Below, one piece after another: positions 34,655 through 47,116 of a stretch of DNA of 64,000 nucleotides. Source of the stretch: Serinus canaria (taxonomy: Eukaryota > Chordata > Aves > Passeriformes > Fringillidae). The notes under the pieces were generated by a model. That model saw nothing but the letters and a program-made list of their open reading frames with translations. It did not search any database and had not been told where the DNA came from. The DNA lies in assembly GCF_022539315.1 (NCBI RefSeq), contig NC_066315.1, forward strand, positions 125,585,374 to 125,649,373, read 5' to 3'. Each line of letters begins with the position of its first letter. The first letter of the stretch is position 1. A program made the translations under genes and the position numbers.

Positions 34655-34657
34655 TGT
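34545..34657. repeat. (ATA/TAG)n trinucleotide array, about 113 bp
   Basis: The array starts as AATAATAAT and is interrupted by TAG/GTA units, then becomes a pure (AAT)n run of about 15 units near its right end, closing with ATGATG. The impure left half and pure right half suggest that the right half is the recently expanding part. Confidence 0.95.
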
Positions 34658-34664
34658 TATTGTT

Positions 34665-37415
34665 ATTTTATAATCTCTAGAAGATTCTTCCAGTATAATA
34701 TGAAATGAAAAAACTTACTTGCTTTATAAATGAGGGGTCAATAAATGGGAGTCTTCTATTACTATTTTAGTGCATAAAATATTAATTAGTTACTTTTTCA
34801 CATCAGTCCTTTCACCTCTGAAAATCTGTGTCATGGCATGCTTATAAAAAAAGATAAAATATTTAGGGGATATTCTAAAAAAAAATATTTGAACAGCCCC
34901 TTCATAGCATATGAAGTAGAAAAAACATTTCTGGGGAAACTCAGTAGATCAAAAGTTGCTGAGGGCACAGATTTTAAATTTACTAGAATTAACTATTAAT
35001 CACATTCAAAACAAGTTTTAGTGTACTTTTTGGTCTCCCACATGGCAAAAAATAAAGTTCAGGAAGTTATCTTAATTCCCACAGTAAAATTTTCAGATTA
35101 ATATTTTCAGCCATTATGCCCTGCTTTGAGGCTGCCAAAGCAATTCTTTGCCATTTGAGCAATAACTGTCCTTTGTTTATAGGGCAGAATTATTAAATTA
35201 CCTTTAGCAAATTGAAAAGGAATAATACATGAGTTATAGGAAGTCTAAGCAAAAGTAACATCATATGATCACATGCAGTAAAATAAACTTACTTGATAAA
35301 TACCATATGTGTGAGTTCTGTTGACCTGAACTTTTGTTGGGTTAGCATTAAAAGTACAGGACCACAATTCTGTGTCTATTTCTAGCTAGAGAGATTCACA
35401 GCTGTCTATTCTAAGACTGCAAAAATCTTTATCAATATGTTGCATTTTAAAACACCATCTCTTTTGTCTATTATCCTAGAAATATTTTTCTATCACTCTC
35501 TCAAATTAAATTACTGCTTGAATCCTATGCCAGTCAATCAAATAATTTCAGTGTTCCTACACTGCAAGTAATTTGCTTAATGTATGATACATTGCTGACA
35601 GAGCTGACAGAGTACTTCTGAATATTAGCAGCATAAAAATGATAATGTTTTCAGGCTAATGTCTGCTGAAAAAATAAATTAAGGCAAAATAAAACACTCC
35701 TATGCTCCAAGATGCAGTTTTTATATTGGCATGTATTTGGGAAATCTGATTCAGGGCAAAGCTCCAAATACTCTGCATTTTCAAACAGATTTACAAATTA
35801 GTTCAGACATGTTGAAAACAGCAACTCACACCCAGATCTGAAAAAGTGCTTCTCTAGCACTGACAGTACTATTGTCTATTCTTGAGAGAGGTGGCTGTAA
35901 TTACAGGCATCTCTGCAAGTCTACTTACACATTTATATACCAAAAACAGCTGGAATTTATGTTGCAAAACATTATTGTTCTGATGGCTATTTTCCACTTT
36001 TGAATTTCTTTTCTTTATGAATTTATTGTCAGTACATGCTAATTTATTTTTGTGCCAATATTTGGCCTTGGTGCAAAAACCTAACCATGTTTTGGTTTAT
36101 GCCTCTGATATAGATAATAGACAAGATTTACTTCCCTTTTCAACTTTTATTTTTCAAAAGTAATGAATGCAATTAATTTATTCACATTAGATAGACTATC
36201 AACTCTTCAGAACTTCTTATACTCTAAAATCACACAGGGAAGATATGGTGCTTGTGGAATCAGGTAATACAGCATAGTTCATCCCCTCTCACTTGATTCC
36301 CACTGGGAAGTTCCCACATATAGCAAAATAAATTAGTTACTTCTGGTAAGTTATTTATTTTTGTTCTTGAGAACTTGTACTTTCAAGACATTTTGCCCTC
36401 AATGTGCAATATTCCAATCATTCACTGGTGTGAGGCCTTCAACTTAGTGACGCTAGAAAGTTGCAGCAATATATTCTATTCTTTATGCCAAGGCTATTAA
36501 TTCCAATTAAAAAAAAATCCACTGTATATGCCAGTGCATCACTAGTTAGCCACCCAGTTTCTGATTCATCCATTTTCAGTACTTTCCATATGACAATTTT
36601 CTGTTTTGTAAGCTCTCATTTTCTTTCTTATCTGTCTTCCTTAGGTAACTGACTTTCTCGGAAAGCAGTAGAATAAATGCTCTTCTGCTATGTAAAAAGA
36701 TTATTACATAGTTTGGCTTTTTTTCAAAAATCAAATGTGAAAGAAGATACTTAATTTGTTTGATTTTTTTGGTAAGCTAACATGGATTCAAATCTCATTT
36801 ATTGTTCACACAACTTTTAAAATTATTCTTTGTTTCAGCAATGTATTCTAAAGCTTTATATCTTGCTGAAACCACCTGAAATTATTGGCTTACAGAAGCT
36901 TAAATTAACTTATAGCCATAGATGCCATTTAAATTCACGAGTGATGAGGACCCTCCATATTTGTTATATCTGAAGAAGTTTTGCTGCTGCAAAGGGATTT
37001 CTTTTGCCTTCCCTTTCAGAGGTCCAGGGTGGAGGGATTCTCCCCTCTCCACATTCTTTGGATTTTTGATCTATATGGAATAGGATATTTCCCAAGTCCC
37101 ATTCTCCTGAACCATCTTGCCTTTTCTTCATGGGTCACCATCCTGTATTTATTTTATTTTTTAATAAAAGAAAGAGTATGAACTTATTTTTTATCCAGAA
37201 ATTGCTGATTGGTTCTCTTTGAAGTTTCTGGATTGTTTTTCCTCTTGATATCTGTTTTTTGAAGTTGCTTGAAGTAAAAAAGTGAAGTTGTTCTAATCAC
37301 CAATCCAAAACCTTTTTTCTACCAAAGGTATTGGCAAACCTACAGGTTGCAATTAGAAATCAGGATGATAAAGGGCTATTAGATCTATGGAAAGCAGATA
37401 ATTTTTTTTCCTGTT
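34665..37415. other. AT-rich noncoding stretch; candidate conserved block
   Basis: No gene is supported. The block at about 35470-35640 (CAGTCAATCAAATAATTTCA, CAAGTAATTTGCTTAATG) has the look of conserved noncoding DNA. The rest is ordinary AT-rich sequence. Confidence 0.5.
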
Positions 37416-37422
37416 TAGCTAC

Positions 37423-37458
37423 TTGAATATTTAGTCAATTTACTTTGACTAAATTCAA
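37423..37458. repeat. Inverted repeat, 14-bp stem with a 2-nt bulge
   Basis: TTGAAT-AT-TTAGTCAA pairs with TTGACTAA-ATTCAA across a 6-nt loop. The inner 10 bp (ATTTAGTCAA and TTGACTAAAT, 37429-37438 and 37445-37454) pair perfectly when read without the bulge. The stem is AT-rich. Confidence 0.65.
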
Positions 37459-37464
37459 AAACTT

Positions 37465-40400
37465 CCACGAGAGAATTCATTTGAAAATATGCCACAGTTT
37501 AAACATAAAAACACAAAGAAAAAAATGAAACTTTTTACTAACTTCTCATATGTCTCATTAGAACTTCCATTAATATTTTAAAAATCTCTGTGAAAGATAT
37601 TGCTCTTTTAAATAAGAGCCTTGTTTGACTGATGATTTGCTCATTCAAGAAGCAAATTCATTTTATTGCTCCTCTCTTTCAAGTTATGCCTACTTTTTCA
37701 GAGTTTCCAGGACAGTTATCACATTTGCTTCTCTTTCAGTAGGTCTCCATAATGCACCACTTTTCAAATAGCATCAGTGCCAACCTGGAAGATAAATCTC
37801 CTGACATAGATAAAATATAATTAGGTAATAATTTGAATGAATTCTTTCTGCAAAAATAAAAAGGAATTAATAACAAAATAAGCCTATATAGCTCATGTTT
37901 TTGACATTGGACTATGTGCCAAAATCTGCAATTAATTATAAATAGTTTGTTGTTCTGTCATAATAATTTCCATTTAAGAGTTTTTGAACTTAGTATAATG
38001 ATTAATTAAAGTTCATATAGCTTCTGTGAGGTTATCTGCATAAATGTGTGTAAAGTTACATCATATCAGGCCTGAGACCTAAGTAATTTACTTGTACAGT
38101 TGCAAGAAATACTGCCAAAGTTTGACAATAACTTTTCTGCAAGGAGGTCTGTAGGCTTTTGAAGCAGAGGAAATCCAGCACATAAGTTATATGGCAGACT
38201 GAAGATATAGGAAAAAAATATTCTCCAGATATTTTAAATTTAATTAAATGAGGGCATGACTGGGTTTATAATGAGAATTTTTCTCTGTGCTTCCATCTCA
38301 AATTTGTGACTGAGAAAGCAGGATCAATTTCTTAATATAAAGAGTAACTACCACATCTGGTAGGTGCTCACTCTTCACCCTAGGAGAGTATGAGATACTT
38401 CATGATGCTAAACCATTGCTGTAGGACACATATCTGTCTCTTGAGTTTGATCACTCCAAACTAATTGGTTGGCAACTTTGATAAGAAATTTTTAATGTCA
38501 GCTACAAATCCACAGTCTAGATTTAAACCAAAGTGTTTTTATCTGTTCATGGATAATCTAGGTAGAAGTGTAATAAATATAGAAGAACTTAGGGAAATCC
38601 ATCTAAGTTCATTCAAGTCAATATATAAAATTTATTCGAGATATAATTTATAGTTAAACTTTAAAGGCTTATAATGACTGTTTTTAGCAAAATTTTATCT
38701 TGATCTGACTAGTAGAAAATGCACTTCTTTCTAATACTGTTGTTTAAAATGGAACTGAATTTATTAACATATTTTCATGTTTATTAATGAAGGACTTTTT
38801 GTGAATGAGGTTTGGTATTGTTTCTATTGGTTTTGAGTTATATATAGCATAATTTGTTTCAACTTTAAACTCGCATGTCCCAGAAGCCAAACTGACACAC
38901 ATATTCCAGAACTGTCTTTATCTTTTCAGGGGGGAAAAATGTATGAAAAATAAGAATACAATTAGTATAATATGAGGATGGAGTTCTTGCCTGGCCTAAG
39001 AGCAAGGAAATCATGTCTTCAGGTAATATTTTTCTTGCATTAATTTCTTTTTATGACCAGAAAAGTTAGCAAGTTTATATTTGAAAAGAACTAAATTCTG
39101 AAGTAGAAGGGGAAAAAAATGAGGCACTACCTTTCCTTCTTTTTTCATGAACTAAAAAAGAAAAGAAAGAGGAACATTAAAAAACTGGTTAAAATCTATC
39201 ATTTAAAACAAAAAACTTCTATGGAGAATGTAAGATAACTGGCTGATAACTGGCTATGGATAACTCACTAACCATACAAACATGGTTTTGAACAGCTTAC
39301 TTCCCAGTGTTTCTGCAGACTTCCCCATATGCTCAAATTTCACATCCTACTTTCCCCTAACATGTAAGTATAATACCAGTTCAGCATGCTATCCTTCTTA
39401 TTCTTTTTGTACAAGCTCCCTAGGGACTTATGTATTTAAATCAGAAACTAATAGAAGAGTCTGTTTGGAACATCTAGCTGCCTACATGTTTATTGAAAGC
39501 AAGTACCTCAAATTCTTCAAGCTCTGACTCTGTAAGATTTTGTGTAGCTTTTAGAAAAATATCTAATCTCATCCTCGAGTCTTTAAGTAGAGTGAATTTC
39601 TGTATCAATTAACCTGTTAACCATGATGAGATCTTACTTCAAGGTTATCCTCAGACAACATTTCTCAGATAATAATCATAAGAAATAATAAGCAGTGGTG
39701 CCACATTCTGCAAAGTGGTTTAAAAAACTAGCTTACACCTTTCAAGTGATTTTGACACAATGTGAACCTCAAAAAAAAAAAAAATCAGTGTGGTGAAAGT
39801 TCTTTATCATCCAGTAATCATTTTTATTGATTTTATTCCATCTTCCGAAGGTTTTACAGATATTGCCTCAGGAAAATAAAGGTGTTATTGGTATTATACC
39901 ATTTTCATAGCATTTAAATCCTTTTTTCCACTCCAAATTCGTATTCAGTGTAAGAGATTTCCCCTAACTTTACTTTCCTATCTGAGTTTCAGCCATTTTT
40001 TTTTCCTGAAGACTGAATCTGCTACTGAGATCCACAACTCCAATAAACACAACCAGTAAACATCAAGTGCTGCACATGTTACATCAGGTTTTCACAGCAG
40101 ATCCTTACCTCTTAAAACTACTTTTCAGCCAATTTCCACTTATTACTGCGTCATGAAGTTTATAAATTCAATTGTCCTGGTAATTATTTTTTCTTTCTCT
40201 CATGTAAATTTTTTAATGTGGTTTACAAGTAAGGGATACTTCTACAAGACAAGCATATTGAGCAGCTGTATGGCTCGGGGCAGTTCATCCACATTTTTTT
40301 GATGCTATAAATCCATATTCACATCAATTGAAGAAAGGTCATCAGGGCTGCCTATGAAGTTGGACTTGCTACAGTTGGTATTCATTCAAGCCACAGCTAG

Positions 40401-41070
40401 AATTGTTATCTGTCTTCTGCATAATTCACTTCATCAAGGGTGCTGGCAGCTAATATTTTCCATGATAAAGAGCCCTAAGATCAAGCATTTTTACCAGGAA
40501 ACTTTTTCTATTTTAAATAATCTTTTTGCTTCTGTTTATGAATTGCATTATTTACCAATTTTTTTTAAATTTTCTTATCATGTACCTAGTTTTCTTATTT
40601 TCCTCAGAGAACAGCTGTATTTTTTTAATAATCCTGACATCTGCAGAAGGAAATTCTTATCACAGTGACCATCTGCCAGAAATGAAGCATATCCTGTAAG
40701 AATTAGCCCAGCAGTGTGCCTTCAGAAGTGATGGGTTGTACATGTTCCTAATGATGCAATAGTTCCTGGCTTACTCCTGGTAAGATTTCCTATACATTAT
40801 CTCTACAAGAGATAAAAACCAAGCAATAAGGTTTTCTTCACTAGATTTTTCCTTGAATTACATTAAGTGTTTTATTTTCTCATTAATAGATATATCTCAG
40901 ACATCATGATAGAAGACATTTTATGAGTAAAAGGAAGGCAATTGGGACACCGGATTTACCCAAAACCACTAATTTCTATCAATAACTTATAATTATCCTA
41001 CTTTCTTCCTGAAGTACTTAAAAAATGAAATTTTTGGTTTTTAAAAACTATAAAAAATGTATAATTTATA
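37465..41070. other. AT-rich noncoding stretch, no gene seen
   Basis: No sustained frame with a domain; the plus frame at 40354-40668 (104 codons) is T-rich and unrecognised. A poly-A run is at about 39770-39784. No repeat family is recognised. Confidence 0.55.
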
Positions 41071-41077
41071 TGTTTTT

Positions 41078-41151
41078 CCATATAAAAGCAGTATGTTTTA
41101 CCATATATAAAGACAGTATGTCTTACCTCCATATAAAGGAGGTATGTATTG
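41078..41151. repeat. Three-copy degenerate tandem repeat, 23-28 bp unit
   Basis: The units begin at 41078 (CCATATAAAAGCAGTATGTT), 41101 (CCATATATAAAGACAGTATG) and 41129 (CCATATAAAGGAGGTATGTA). The shared core is CCATATAAA followed by a purine-rich stretch and GTATG. The second unit is a few bases longer. Confidence 0.75.
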
Positions 41152-41159
41152 TATGAACA

Positions 41160-43005
41160 TTTGGTCTAATTTTTTGCATTATTTATTTTCTGGCAAAATC
41201 TTGTAGGCTCAGGGTTTTTATTAAATATAGGGACAAGACAAGGAAACAATTTAAATGTCCTTTAATGCAGTTTCATTATTTGCCACTAGTCTACCAACTC
41301 AATGCAGTCTGACTCAAATGCCTTCTCACATTTTGAAAATATCATAGATTCAAACTCAATTTGATATAACAAGATCCATAAAGAAGAATCATCTTTTCAA
41401 TGGCCCCTTCAGTTTTGAATTATACTTCAAACTAAAATTTTAAAGCAGTAAAGTGAAAAAAGTATATACTTATAGGCCCCAACTTAATATCTAATTGCAC
41501 AGGACAGAATTAAAAATTCTATTTTGCCATTTTCATAATACAAAATTATTCTAAATCAAGAACAATACCACATTGTAAAGAATTCATTTTTCAATATAAA
41601 AAATACAATAAGCATTTTTGTATGATATCTTGCTGTCTATCTAGAAAGGATTTTTGTGGTGTAAAACATACTGAACCACGCTTTGAATTGCTCTATTTCT
41701 TTAAAAATACTTACAATAGCTCCAGTAGGATTTCACTTTCAGTTTTACAGCTGCTCTGAACTTTAACATTGAGATCTATTATAGGAGAACTGAATATCTA
41801 AAAAGGAAATTTTATGCCTCCATAGCAATGTCACGAGCAAGATTTCTCAACAGAACTTGACACAGTAATGACTTTTCTGAAAAAGGAAAACAAAAAAATT
41901 CCCTCTACAGTTTAGGGCTTCCAGCATTTTTAACAATACCTGCTTCTGTTGATAGACTTTTTGATCATCAGACAATAAAAGCAAATAAATGAGAGGCCTT
42001 TCTTATGCAATTTCTCTACTTGAGAGTAAATGGATTTCAGATGAGTCCCTAGTCTTTTTGCATAATTAGTGCTCCACAGCCTGTCTCTTTCTAGCACCCA
42101 CTCGATGTGAAAGTATTTTCATATTAAGTTGAAGAATATGCCTGAAAGCCAGATGATAACTCATGCTAAACAAACTTGGGAAGGCAGTAATAATCAAAAA
42201 GAAAGAAAAACCAGGAATGATATCCCATTAGGATTAAATGAATACTAGGATTCAAACAGAAGTAAATAAATTTAGTCAGTTTTATCCACGAGACAATATG
42301 AGGATTGAACTGTGTGCCTTCTAATTACTGGGTGGAACTCCTGTCCCACAGAGTGGCTATTTAAATAGCCATTTCAGTCAATAAGAAACATCTGCATGAC
42401 CAGATACAGCAGACTTATCAAGTAATTATTATTTTCTAGTTCCAGGTTCCTCCACTTGCCAAAAAACATTGTACAAAAAGGGAGGAATACAAATATATTA
42501 ATAATTTTTCATATATGGAAACAGAACTCGATTTCAATAAATGTCTTCAATAATATTTTTTTTGTATCTGAACTACTTCACCTGAAAATATTTCACTTCA
42601 CTTTTCCCTGAAAAACTTCTGCTTTCTTAGTTTCAATGTCTCCAAAAATCTTTTGTTTCCAAAAATTTTTTCACCAGTTCAGTTGTAGATAGAAATTTTA
42701 TAGATATAAAAAGACATGTATTCACCAGTGAATTTTAAAACTAGAAACATGGTATTATTTCAGTACACCTTGGAAGTGAAAGAGAATAAGTGAAGCCTGG
42801 GTAGCAGGACAATAAAGTAATGTCAGAAGCCCTGAATCTACTGAGGAGGCCACAGGTAGGATGTTCACACTGGCAAGTCCCTTGAGAAGGAGAATAATCC
42901 CTCTTCCATGGCAGCAACACAAAGTGAATTAGTCTAATAATGATGGATGCTCAGGCAAGTGTCACCAGATGTTTATGTCAGATGAAAGAGCAAACTATCT
43001 CAACG
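41160..43005. other. AT-rich noncoding stretch, no gene seen
   Basis: Unique-looking sequence with no sustained open frame and no recognised repeat as far as the CR1 copy. Confidence 0.6.
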
Positions 43006-43011
43006 AGTTGA

Positions 43012-43494
43012 GTCTACAGAGACATCAGAGAGTTTCCAAAGCAGGGCCATGAGGATGGTGAAGGGCCTTGAGGGGCAGCTGGGTGAGGAGTGGCTGTGGT
43101 CCCTTGGTCTGTTCAGCCTGGAGAAGAGGAGACTGAGGGGAGACCTCATTGCAGTCTGCAACTCCCTTGGGAGGGGAAGAGGAGGGGCAGGCACTGATCT
43201 CTTGTGACAAGTGGCTTGAGGCTGGGGACCTGGGGACTTGAGGACTTGAGGAAATGAGGCTGAGTCATGGGAGGTTTAGGTTGGGTTTAAGGAAAAGGTT
43301 CTTCACCCAGAGGATGGTTGGGCCCTGGAACAGCTCCCCAGGGAAGCGGGCATGGCACCAAGCCTGACAGAGTCCAAGAAGCATTTAAACAGTGCTCTCA
43401 GGCACATGGGGGTCTCCTGTGCTGGGCCAGGAACTGAACTTGGTGATACTGATGGGTGTCTTCCAAATCAGCATATTCCATGAGTCTATAATTT
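43012..43494 (+). mobile_element. CR1 LINE 3' fragment, plus strand, best preserved copy
   Basis: Blocks run forward through a CR1 3' end: GTGGTCCCTTGGTCTGTTCA, GCCTGGAGAAGAGGAGACTG, GACCTCATTGCAGTCTGCAA, GAGGAGGGGCAGGCACTGAT, AAGGTTCTTCACCCAGAGGA, CCCCAGGGAAGCGGGCATGG, CACCAAGCCTGACAGAGTCC and GCTCTCAGGCACATGGG, ending GCATATTCCATGAGTCTATA. A local repeat of GGGGACYTG/GAGGACTTG-type units (about 43222-43251) is inserted in the middle. The copy is 5' truncated. The minus-strand frames across it are shadows. Confidence 0.93.
43222..43251. repeat. Short tandem repeat inside the CR1 copy
   Basis: GGGGACCTG, GGGGACTTG, AGGACTTG and AGGAAATG follow each other, giving about three copies of an 8-9 bp unit. 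This part does not match the CR1 consensus as I recall it, so it arose after insertion. Confidence 0.6.
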
Positions 43495-43499
43495 ATCAT

Positions 43500-45315
43500 G
43501 TTTAACGGTGAAATATCAGAATCAGTCATCCTCATTATTCACTGAGATGATGTGATCAAAAAGGATGCCTCTCAACTTGAGGATATCTACAGAAAAGTCA
43601 GTGGGAAAACATCTGGTATATCCATGTGACAGAAGACAATTTTTTGTTACACCAGGCAAGTCAAAACCACCATCCTAGCTAGGATCCACCATCACTCAGA
43701 ATGAAAGTGTGCATGGGTTCACTAACACTTTACCAAGTACTGTTCATCTGACAGTCCTTTCAAACTGTGAATAACACTCATGACTCCTTGACGTGGCATC
43801 AGGAAATCAGCATCCCAAAGGGACAAATTATATTTGTTTTTGTTTTCTGGCGATCTGCTGAAGGAGCAGATCCTGGATTCCTGAGAACCTTTCTCACAGC
43901 ATCAAAAGCAGAAAGCTGACAAATCTGTTTTCAGTTGCCTGACCTTTGGAGGAAAGTGGTCAGAACAAGTCTGTGTTCAAATTTCCCAGACAGGGGAGGA
44001 GTGACAAGATTGGTAAGGGTGTTAGAAGTCTCAGTTCTGCAAATGTGAGGGAGCCGTCTGGTTTGCATTAAGGTGACCACTACATAGAACTCCAATTTCT
44101 GTTGACTTTTTTCTCCCTGGAAAAATTGTTGCTTTCTGCTGAGAAATAAATGAAAGCAGAGTAGGAGGAGATGTGTGTGTGTGAGAAGGACTGACACCGT
44201 GAGCATTTTCACAGTGCAGGCCTAATAAAAGGGAGATTTGGTGGACAGCTGATCTGAAATCGTGCCAGATTCTGATGCCAAACTTGGAAGGTTACATTTT
44301 ATATTCAGAAATTAGTGACTTCTTTCTTAATCTGTGATGGGAACATAGTTTGGTCCTACCCAAGGATGCTGCTGATGCATCCTCTAAGCATTTGGGACAT
44401 TTATATTGAAGAGATATATTGCTAGAGACTGCCACAGGAAAGCCCCAGTATAAGTTGAGCATTCAGGGTTGACCTCAAAAACATTGACTGGAGCCTTTTT
44501 CTTCCCCTTTTCTTGAACAATGTCAGATGAAGCAAAGTCAAGGAGGTGGTCAAAAGGTTGCAGTACAGTGAACCTCTTAAAATAGTGGCCATTATGTTAC
44601 CTGATGTGAACAAGTGGAAAAGCATAAAAGGTTGTCTTGAAAGAATTGCTATTAGGATAGATTGAGGGCTTCCCTATATAAATTTGTGTCTTATTGAAAC
44701 AAAAAAGGTAGTTTAGATGGCAGATCTCTTTCTCAGGCCTCAATTCCACAATGTTTGCTACATTTTTTTTTTTTAATTTCTCCTTCTGAACAGGTGATTT
44801 TTGTATTGACCAAGGCTATTTAGACCCTGCTTTTGTTTTGTCTCAGATTTTCTGTGATGACCCTGATTTCATCCTTGTTCTGTTATTTTCTCACATCCCA
44901 GTAAGCTGATGCCTACTGCAGTTTCCAAGTGGAAAACATCAGCATTACAGTGAAATATTCATTCATTCTAAAAAAATGTGTTTGCTTCTGAAATTAATTT
45001 TTCTATTTTCCTTTTATATTTGTCTTTCTTTGATGTTGGTGGCCAAAACTTTTCTATGTGTCTGTAATTAACATGACTCATTTATAGTACTTTTCCTTTT
45101 CTTGCTTCCTTGGAAGCCACATTTGGACAGACTTTAAGCAGATCTCATTTTCTAAGGATACCCTTTAGCTTTTAAATTTTTTTCTTTGAAATGTTGTAAA
45201 AGACAAGTTTAGTCAAATAGCCTGATGGGCTGGAACAATATTTAATATATGTGCTAACTTGTAATGAGAATCATTAAACTTTGGGGTGAACTACTAATGT
45301 TGTCACTAAACTAAT
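43500..45315. other. Noncoding stretch, no gene seen
   Basis: The sequence from about 43500 to 44450 is less AT-rich, with a 93-codon minus frame (43931-44212) and a 67-codon frame (44422-44625), neither recognised. It may hold old decayed retroelement DNA, but nothing is identifiable. Confidence 0.5.
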
Positions 45316-45320
45316 ACATA

Positions 45321-45351
45321 ATTTCCCTATGGGAAATCTCCTGGAGATTTC
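45321..45351. repeat. Two overlapping perfect palindromes
   Basis: ATTTCCC-TAT-GGGAAAT (45321-45337) and GAAATCTCC-T-GGAGATTTC (45333-45351) share the GAAAT in the middle, so the central arm could pair with either side. The arms are 7 and 9 bp and perfect. Confidence 0.7.
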
Positions 45352-45354
45352 TTT

Positions 45355-46860
45355 CAAGCTCAGTATTTTCAGATTTCCAAGTACACTGTATTAGGCATCT
45401 GGGCATTAGAGGCCTGTTAATTGATGGTCTCATGCCTCTGAATACACAACAATTCATGAACAGCTCAACTTTTCAGCATTAAAGATTTATTACCCATTAT
45501 TTACACTTGTTAATAGAAAGCTGATTCAGATCAGAAGGTTCAAGGACACTTTGAATTCCCTCTGAAAATGTGGTACTGTGAAAAATATTTTGGTGAATTT
45601 TTAGATAGCACAAATTTATTGAATGTGAAATTTAAGCATTGACATAATAACATGAAACTTGGTAAATTATACTGAACACTTGCACAGAAATGTGTAGCTC
45701 ATGTCTTTTCACATAATGAAATTCTATGCAGTGATTTATCTGCAAATATCCACAGAAATGCAGCTCCAGTTATAAGTCCTACTTTTGGTTTTAGCTAAAA
45801 TGCCATATTAGGTGGAGAGCAGAAGGAAGTATTTTGTTTTGGATCATGTGTGCAGCTGCCCTGGTAGCAAGCAGACTTATGTCTGCAAAAAGTAACCTCG
45901 GTAGGTGGTTTGTAACAACTTCCCTTGGGCTGAAGCGTCAGCCTGACCTCTCAAGGGCCAGGTTCTGGCGTGTTTGTTTTCGCTGAGTACTGTGCATCCT
46001 GTCCCCAGCAGTGAGCTCAGTGAGCTCAGAGGATGCTGCTGACTCGGACAGAGAAGAAGCTGTGTGTTTTCAGACCAGAAACTAAGGCAGAGTGATTAAA
46101 TATCCTATATTCTAGTTGATATCCTATGGGGCAGTGATCACTAACAATTGTCTCTGAATTTGTTAGTGTTTACAATTGCTTAACAGTACTGGAAATCATG
46201 CTGTGTACATTTAAATGCCAAAAAAAGCCTTTAGAAACCTGATGTTAGGTAATCATAATTAAAAAATCTGACTGTGAAAGCTATTTTGATCCAGCATATA
46301 TTCTAGTAAATCTGAATGTTTTCCTACACATAAGTTGCCTTTTCTTGTTGCTCAATGTACATTGAAAGGAAAAATTAGCTGGTTTATTTCCAGATATTAA
46401 ATAAGGCTTTTACTTGGACTCTTTTAAAAAATATTGTCTTTTTCATGGCTTTGGAGATAAGACTGGTGTATTCTAACTGTAGAAACTTAATAATCAATTG
46501 TTTAAATGAGTCTGCTGCTCACATGTGTTGTTTGTTTTACCTTTTTTTCCAGAGGAAAAAAAATGAATAGTTTCATTTTTCACTTGCAAGGAACAAGAGG
46601 GCTTTCAGTGTACTAAGTTGTACAGTCTTCTTACCTTATTTTGTAATAAAATATTAACACAATAGCAGGAAGAAAAAAAATGAAAATAATTTTAACATTG
46701 ACTTCATAATTTCTACACAATTTATAAATATGCTGAAAGGGCCAGATGAAAGAGTAAATATTATACCTTAGGACACATATTTTATGCTGTTGGTTAGTGT
46801 GCATATGGCAGGAAACAAAGAGGAAGAGATTGGTTCTCAGAAAGGAAAGAGCAGTTTAAT
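45355..46860. other. Noncoding stretch; candidate conserved block
   Basis: No gene is supported. The block at about 45405-45560 looks like conserved noncoding DNA. A GC-richer patch at about 45840-46080 includes a direct repeat of GTGAGCTCA (about 46013-46030). No long frames. Confidence 0.5.
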
Positions 46861-46868
46861 ATGGATAA

Positions 46869-46938
46869 ATATTTATATTATTTATATTTATATTTATATT
46901 TATATTTATATTTATTTATATTTACATTTATATTTAAT
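46869..46938. repeat. (ATTTAT)n microsatellite
   Basis: About 70 bp built from the hexamer TATTTA with some tetramer TTTA steps and one C interruption near 46925. Confidence 0.92.
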
Positions 46939-47116
46939 AAACTTCTTGGAATTTTGAATCCATAACTATTCCCTACAAACAAGTTGTATTATCAACTACT
47001 CATTGGCTCAACATAGTGGTGACAAAATTCCAGCTCCAGGAGCTATCCTGGTTTTCCTGTGGTATATTTTTGTCAACGGAGGTAGTGGAAAGATCTGTCC
47101 AAAATTAGCATTGCTG

